Shown in pieces: positions 31,490 to 36,229 of a DNA stretch of 36,229 bases. Below the pieces are notes generated by a model. That model worked only from the letters and a program-made list of their open reading frames with translations, was not told where the DNA came from and did no database searches. The position numbers were made by a program, and so were the translations under genes. The stretch's first letter is position 1; every line of letters begins with the position of its first letter. Origin of the DNA: Phycisphaerae bacterium (lineage in GTDB: Bacteria > Planctomycetota > Phycisphaerae > SM23-33); contig DAOVQV010000001.1 of NCBI GenBank assembly GCA_030628445.1, positions 1 to 36,229 of the forward strand, read 5' to 3'.

Positions 31490-34400
31490 TCAGACGCCGG
31501 TGACCCTTTCGACAAGTGCCCGCTTGAAGCCCATCAGGATCGGACTGGCGACGGCCACCGACGAGTAGGTCCCGAAAACGATCCCCGCTAGCAGCGCGAA
31601 ATTGAACGCGTGCATCCCGGGGCCGCCGGCGACGTACATGATCAGGACGACCAGGAACGTCGTGGCCGACGTAAGCAGCGTCCTGGGAAGTGTTTGGTTG
31701 ATCGCGGCGTTGATTACCTCTCCGGATATGGTGGCCAGCTTCCCGCGGTTCTCGCGGACCCGGTCGAACACGACGATGGTATCGTTGACCGAGTAACCGA
31801 TGACGGTCAGGATGGCAGCCACGATCGCCAGGTCGATCTTGAACGATCCTATCCCCAGCGCCTGACCAACGACCGTCTCGTGCATCCAGCCCGACGCCGC
31901 CAGCAGACCCACTACGATGATCACGTCGTGGATCAAGCAGACAACCGCAGCCAGGCCCCATTGGATCGAACCAAACCGCAGCCACAGGTACAGCACAATC
32001 GCCAGCCAACTGACGACGATCGCAAAGATCGCCCTTTGGACGGCCTCGCCGGCGATGGCGGCGTCGAAGTTCGTCGCTAGCATCGCTTCGCTGCGGTTAA
32101 GCGCTGCTCCCAGCAGCTGTGACTCGTTTTGGGCGAATTGGCGCCACGCATCGGGTGTTTCCGCCGCCGTCGCCTCGCCCGGGCGAACGAAGATCGCGAA
32201 GCTGGAGTATCCTTCCCTCCCGGCGCTGCTCAGACCGATCACCTCGGTCGGGTTCAGTTGCCCCCCGAAGTCAGGCTGGTATCGCATGTCGCGGATTCGC
32301 TGCCGCAGTTGCGCCTCGCTCAGCGCCGGGGTCACATCGCCGATCACCAAGAGAACCCCGTCCTTGAAATCTTCAAAGATGTCCCAATAGGGCGAGTCGG
32401 GCACCGGGGCGACGCGCGTCAGGCCGTCGTCGGCGACGGTCAGGCCAAGCTGGGCCACCTCGCCCCCCCCCTTGACGAGTGCGAAGTCGCATGCCGCAAT
32501 TTGCTGAAGCTGCTTCCCGAACGCCTTGCGGGCCGTCTCCCGAATCAGCGACAACGTCGTCTCGGTCGTGGAGACCTGATATGAATTCGACGGGAGCGTC
32601 TCGGCCAGATGGGCCGCCGTCAGCGCCCCGTCGCCTTCGGCGCCGAGCTTCGCGAAGAACTCTTCGTCGCGACCGCGGGCCAACCACTCCTCCAGCGTGA
32701 TCTTCCCATCCTGGTCCGTGTCGTGATCGCGCATGAACTCGACTGCGCGGTTGGGATCTATCTGCTTTTCAACGCGGGTGGTGTCGGCAAGCTTAGCGTA
32801 TCGGGGGTCCTGGACCCGAAGCTGGCGGGCCTGGGCGACGAATAGGTTGCTGACCAGCGCGTCGTTGGGCAGCTCGCCGCCGATCAGCGCGTCGTCCTTG
32901 AATTTGACGATCGCCTGCGTCCCGGCCGAAAACTCAATCCCCAGTATGTCCCCGCCCTGCCAGACCAGCGACGCCATCCCCATCACCACCAGCAGCGCCG
33001 ACAGGCCCCAAAAAAAATACCGCTTGGACAGCCAGTTGACGCGCGGAATTCCCATCAGGCTCAGCATGAACACCGGCCGCTTGAGCAGCTTGGTGTCCAG
33101 AAGGAGCTGGAAGACCCAGCGCGTCACCACAAGGGATGTAAACATGCTGAAGCCCACGCCCAACCCCAACGTGATACCGAACCCGCGGATTTCCTCCGTC
33201 CCGATCCAGGCGAGTATCAGACACGTAATGACGGTGGTGATGTTGGCGTCGAATATAGCACTGAACGCCCGCTCGTAGGCGTTCTTCAGGCACATGCGGA
33301 CGGATTGGCCCTTGAGTTGCTCCTCTCTGAGCCGCTCGAAGATCAGGACGTTGGCGTCGACGGCGATACCAATCGTCAGGATCACCCCGGCGATTCCCGG
33401 AAGCGTAAAGACGGCCGACAGCAAGCTCATGGCCCCCAGCACCAGGATGATGTTCAGCAGCAGCGCCACGTCGGCGATGAACCCGCTGAGGAGGTAATAA
33501 ATCAGCATGAACCCAGCCACGGCGATCAGGCCCCAATACGCCGCCCGGATTCCCATCCGCCTGTTGACCTCGCCGATCGACGGTCCGAAGGTGTTCTCGG
33601 AGACCGGATCGGGGTTCAACCTGGCGGGCAGCGACCCGGCCTCCAGCGTGCGGATCAGCTCGTCCACTTCTTCGCGGCTGAACCTCCCGCTAATCTGGCC
33701 GCGGTCGGATATGGTCGTCCTGACAACAGGCGCCGAATACACCTCATCGTCCAACAGGATCGCCATGTAGTTACCGACGTTCCCACCGGTAAGCTTCGCC
33801 ATCCGTTTTGCGCCCGGCTCGTTCAGCCTGAACCCAATCGCCAGCCGGCCGAACTCGTCGATGTCCTCATGCGCCTTGGTGAGCTTCCACCCGCCGGCCC
33901 TGCGGTCGGATAGCATTACCTTACCGCCCTGGTTGCACAAAAGGATATAGTCCTTGGTTCCATAGCTTCCCGTCACCAACCCGGAGAACTGGCGGGCGTC
34001 TTCCCGTATGGCAAACCACTGCATCGGCGCGTTGCGCCGGCGCGGGGCTTCGGGGCCTTCCGTCTGAAGGGCTTCGAGATACTCGTTGTACTCCTGTCCG
34101 GTGAGACGGTATCCGGCTTCGCCGCCGACCATCTCGGCCGGTAAGCCCGGCGCGACGCGGAACTCCAACACCCCGGCCTTGGCGATAAGCCTCTTGAGGT
34201 CGGCGGGGTCTTCCAGGCGCTGGCGTGCGTCGGCCCAGGCCTCGTACAGTTGCACCAACGTGTCGATCTCGTCCGCACGCGACGGATGGGTTTGGCGCAG
34301 CCTCGCCAGCTCGGCGGTGCGCGTCTCGCGACGGCGGTCGATTTCCGCCTGCCCGCCTTTTCGCTTGCTCAGCGCTTCGGCCTCCGAGGCGCTGACGTAG

Positions 34401-35242
34401 TTACCCAGGATCGTCTGCATCTTGGCAGGATCGATATTCCCATCCAGGACCGCTTTATGGGCCTCCTGGTACTGGCTTTTGGCGGAGACGAACTTATCCA
34501 CCGCTTCGGAAAGCTCGGGGGTCAGCTTATCGCCCTGCCCGCCGCCGGCGTCGGCGGCCTTGGCGGCGATTTTGTCTTTGGTCTGCTCGGCGGCGATCAT
34601 CCGGTCGTAGGCGCCGGCGACGCCGGCGAGACGTTCGGCCTGATCGGGCGCTTTGGCGACCAGGCGGGCCAGTTCGGTCGCTCTGCCCTCACCGCTGGAG
34701 CGGCACAGGCGAATGATGTCGCTGCGGCGGATGTTGCTTCTGCCCAGCTCGTCCATGGCGCGGCGGAAGGAGTCCTTGGCGTTTTGGGTCTTCTCGCCGG
34801 CAGCGGGCATGCGGACCTCGATGCGGCTTTCGCCCAGCGGGTGCCATTCCAGCGAACGCAGACCCTCCGGGTCGATCCGGTCCTTCAGTATCCGGATGAT
34901 CCGGTTGATCAGATCGCCGCGGGCCTTGCTTTCGCCCTTCAGCACCTCCAGCTGCTCGGCGTCGCGGTCGATAACCTCCCTAAGCTGCTCGACCTTATCC
35001 GTCTGCCCGGCCGCTTCGGCTGCTTGCAGCTCGTCTCGGCGGTCCTTTAACGACTTGGTGAGCCGGTCGATCTCAGGTCTGTTGGTGCGGACCTCAAAGA
35101 CCAAACTGTGACCGCCGCGCAGGTCAATTCCCTGCTTCAGCCCGCCTCCGAAGAACAGAGACCCAAGACACACTGCAACCAACAAGGCGACGAACGAAAA
35201 CTTCAGCGGAAGGTTTTTTGCATTCATGTTCAGATCCAACAT
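31490..35242 (-). CDS. secDF: Fused protein translocase SecDF with EF-hand insertion
   Basis: A proton-driven accessory of SecYEG that pulls preproteins across the inner membrane. 1250 aa, about 300 longer than usual fused SecDF. The SecD half has a first helix, GIDLRGGHSLVFEV (about 37-50), then a long charged coiled-coil periplasmic insert (about 55-330, e.g. RREN-like repeats of Glu/Lys/Ala), then NRRMGIRAAYWGLIAVAG and the helix IGIAVDANVLIFERLREE. The SecF half starts near 770 (RVNWLSKRYFFWGLSALL), with GIEFSAGTQAIVKF and later SVNDTIVVFDRVRENRGKL. Between SecF TM1 and the periplasmic P4-like domain lies an EF-hand, DTDQDGKITLEE (841-852), followed by a degenerate partner (AEGDGALTAAHLAE). 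No separate yajC is seen upstream. The start is taken at 35242; Met6 is also possible. Confidence 0.93.
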   Translation of the reverse strand: MLDLNMNAKNLPLKFSFVALLVAVCLGSLFFGGGLKQGIDLRGGHSLVFEVRTNRPEIDRLTKSLKDRRDELQAAEAAGQTDKVEQLREVIDRDAEQLEVLKGESKARGDLINRIIRILKDRIDPEGLRSLEWHPLGESRIEVRMPAAGEKTQNAKDSFRRAMDELGRSNIRRSDIIRLCRSSGEGRATELARLVAKAPDQAERLAGVAGAYDRMIAAEQTKDKIAAKAADAGGGQGDKLTPELSEAVDKFVSAKSQYQEAHKAVLDGNIDPAKMQTILGNYVSASEAEALSKRKGGQAEIDRRRETRTAELARLRQTHPSRADEIDTLVQLYEAWADARQRLEDPADLKRLIAKAGVLEFRVAPGLPAEMVGGEAGYRLTGQEYNEYLEALQTEGPEAPRRRNAPMQWFAIREDARQFSGLVTGSYGTKDYILLCNQGGKVMLSDRRAGGWKLTKAHEDIDEFGRLAIGFRLNEPGAKRMAKLTGGNVGNYMAILLDDEVYSAPVVRTTISDRGQISGRFSREEVDELIRTLEAGSLPARLNPDPVSENTFGPSIGEVNRRMGIRAAYWGLIAVAGFMLIYYLLSGFIADVALLLNIILVLGAMSLLSAVFTLPGIAGVILTIGIAVDANVLIFERLREEQLKGQSVRMCLKNAYERAFSAIFDANITTVITCLILAWIGTEEIRGFGITLGLGVGFSMFTSLVVTRWVFQLLLDTKLLKRPVFMLSLMGIPRVNWLSKRYFFWGLSALLVVMGMASLVWQGGDILGIEFSAGTQAIVKFKDDALIGGELPNDALVSNLFVAQARQLRVQDPRYAKLADTTRVEKQIDPNRAVEFMRDHDTDQDGKITLEEWLARGRDEEFFAKLGAEGDGALTAAHLAETLPSNSYQVSTTETTLSLIRETARKAFGKQLQQIAACDFALVKGGGEVAQLGLTVADDGLTRVAPVPDSPYWDIFEDFKDGVLLVIGDVTPALSEAQLRQRIRDMRYQPDFGGQLNPTEVIGLSSAGREGYSSFAIFVRPGEATAAETPDAWRQFAQNESQLLGAALNRSEAMLATNFDAAIAGEAVQRAIFAIVVSWLAIVLYLWLRFGSIQWGLAAVVCLIHDVIIVVGLLAASGWMHETVVGQALGIGSFKIDLAIVAAILTVIGYSVNDTIVVFDRVRENRGKLATISGEVINAAINQTLPRTLLTSATTFLVVLIMYVAGGPGMHAFNFALLAGIVFGTYSSVAVASPILMGFKRALVERVTGV
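32687..32722 (-). other. EF-hand calcium-binding loop within SecDF
   Basis: Encodes D-T-D-Q-D-G-K-I-T-L-E-E: Asp at positions 1, 3 and 5, Gly at 6, Ile at 8 and Glu at 12, i.e. a canonical 12-residue EF-hand loop. A second, incomplete loop follows about 25 residues later, as expected for an EF-hand pair. Confidence 0.85.
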
Positions 35243-35426
35243 ACCCCCCGTCGCACAGCGGCGCGGGGCTCTACCATGTTATGAGTTAACTCGTCCCGTC
35301 GGCCCGCGTTAGGATAGCGCGGACGCGCCCAAATAAGAACAGGGCATTGTCGACGAGCTTAGCAGATCGGTCAAGCAAAAGATCAGCGGCGCAAGGTCCG
35401 CCAAAGCACGCGCTAGGTCCACCACA

Positions 35427-35559
35427 AGCCCACGGTAGCTACGTAAAAGCCCACGGTAACTATAAAAAAGCCCACGGTAACTGCGTAAAAGCCCACGGCA
35501 GGCCTGCCGTGGGCTTAAACAAGCGCGCCGTGGGCTTGAACAAAGCGCGCCGTGGGCTT
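35427..35559 (-). repeat. Array of 21-bp direct and inverted repeats with a 28-bp perfect palindrome; probable multi-arm terminator of purH
   Basis: On the plus strand AGCCCACGG occurs at 35427, 35448, 35469 and 35490 (exact 21-bp period, spacers TAGCTACGTAAA-like). The reverse motif GCCGTGGGCTT occurs at 35506, 35527 and 35549 (21 and 22 bp). The central pair forms a perfect 28-bp palindrome, 35489-35516. Read in the purH direction (minus), three left arms AAGCCCACGG are followed by four right arms CCGTGGGCTT, of which three continue into TTTT or TTTTTT. This gives several alternative hairpin-plus-U-tract structures starting about 60 bases after the purH stop. The remainder of 35243-35622 holds no gene I can support. 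Confidence 0.75.
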
Positions 35560-35622
35560 TCCATAACGTCACGAAAACCGCTTCGCCCGTGCACTTGTGT
35601 CTCGGCACGGCGCGTGTACCGA

Positions 35623-36228
35623 TTAATGATTAAAGTGCCTCGCCCCCGTGAAGATCATCGCCAAGTTCAGTTCATCCGCCCGGGCGATAACGTCGTCGTC
35701 CTTCTTTGACCCGCCGGGCTCGATCACGGCCGTGGCGCCGATATCCACCGCCCAGTCCAGCGAATCGGGGAACGGGAAAAACGCGTCCGACGCCAGAACG
35801 CAACCGGCCGGGTCCACCTCGTGCCCGCCGCCGTAGCCCCGAGCGATCTGCCCGGCCAGGCGAGCGGAGTTGACACGGCTCATCTGGCCCGCGCCGGCCC
35901 CCAGCAGCGCCCGGTCCTTCGCCAGCACGATCGCGTTCGACTTGACGTGCTTGCAGACCAACCAGGCGAAACGCATGTCGCAAAGCTCGCCTTCCGACGG
36001 TGCGCGTTTGGTTACAACCTTCCAGTCGCCCTCGTTGCAGCCCAAAAGGTCGCGGTCCTGGACCAACATCCCGCCGACCACGTACTTGAGGGCCTTCTCG
36101 CTGTTGCGCTGGGACGTTAATTCGCCGACCTCAAGGATCCGCACATCCTTACCCCACCCGTCCCGAGCCTTGATGAGCTCTATGGCGCCCTCGTCAAACC
36201 CGGGTGCGATGACCATCTCCGCGTAGAA
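35623..36228 (-). CDS. purH: PurH C-terminal part: AICAR transformylase / IMP cyclohydrolase (5' end outside window)
   Basis: Bifunctional enzyme of the last two steps of IMP synthesis. The frame is open to the right edge (FYAE precedes MVIAPGFDE), so about 200 C-terminal residues of the usual ~520 are present; the Met at 36216 is internal. Visible AICAR-transformylase signatures are VIAPGFDEGAIELIK, VCKHVKSNAIVLAKD (with the conserved Lys-His of the folate/AICAR site), GAGAGQMSRVNSARLA, LASDAFFPFPDSLDWA, GATAVIEPGGSKKDDDVI and the terminal FTGARHFNH. All expected motifs of this part are intact. Confidence 0.97.
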   Translation of the reverse strand, partial: FYAEMVIAPGFDEGAIELIKARDGWGKDVRILEVGELTSQRNSEKALKYVVGGMLVQDRDLLGCNEGDWKVVTKRAPSEGELCDMRFAWLVCKHVKSNAIVLAKDRALLGAGAGQMSRVNSARLAGQIARGYGGGHEVDPAGCVLASDAFFPFPDSLDWAVDIGATAVIEPGGSKKDDDVIARADELNLAMIFTGARHFNH

Positions 36229-36229
36229 C

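Noticed and set aside
31323..31568. 81-aa plus-strand frame at the secDF 3' end
   Set aside because: Overlaps secDF antisense, with no start signal or protein similarity recognised.
35427..35559. CRISPR array
   Set aside because: Units are only 21 bp with similar, not unique, spacers, in both orientations, and no cas genes are nearby.

Overview
The window is a GC-rich, densely coded bacterial chromosome segment. It looks like a planctomycete, most likely a Phycisphaerae-type anaerobe or facultative anaerobe; this assignment is inferred from gene content, not from a marker-gene search. The pointers are a PEP-CTERM protein together with an exosortase and a detached EpsI-like protein, a fused SecDF carrying an EF-hand, a short PheT, an nfeD-nfeD-floA operon, and two oxygen-sensitive enzyme types (siroheme decarboxylase, and a benzoyl-CoA-reductase/hydroxyacyl-CoA-dehydratase-like system).

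Plus strand, 1-14.8 kb: the C-terminal end of a PEP-CTERM/HAF-repeat surface protein; pheT; a strongly promoted ~175-nt rod-shaped RNA that looks like 6S RNA; a 1051-aa double-activase protein matching the N-terminal three quarters of the anaerobic plasmalogen synthase PlsA / glycerol-ester-reductase family; a Gfo/Idh/MocA oxidoreductase with a clear promoter; a MuiA-like DUF4139 exported protein; an operon of two NfeD proteins, FloA and a small membrane protein, closed by a textbook terminator; and a fused AhbA-AhbB siroheme decarboxylase.

Minus strand, 20.2-14.8 kb: four tightly packed genes. The first is the missing C-terminal quarter of the PlsA-like enzyme. The second is a large radical SAM protein with the cysteine layout of the tetraether-lipid synthase (Tes, MJ0619) family. 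Then come a small lipoprotein and a second radical SAM/SPASM protein. Together with the activase at 3.2-6.4 kb this is a plausible ester-to-ether and chain-joining lipid pathway split over two loci, and it is the most interesting content of the window.

Minus strand, 31.0-20.3 kb: an exopolysaccharide/exosortase operon (Wza-like exporter, exosortase, EpsI-like protein, 1497-aa TPR protein, Wzz/BY-kinase-like protein with degraded ATP motifs), followed by tRNA-Thr(UGU). The PEP-CTERM protein at the left edge is a likely substrate of this sorting system. Further right are a 1250-aa SecDF, an unusual array of 21-bp direct and inverted repeats, and the 3' part of purH running off the right edge.
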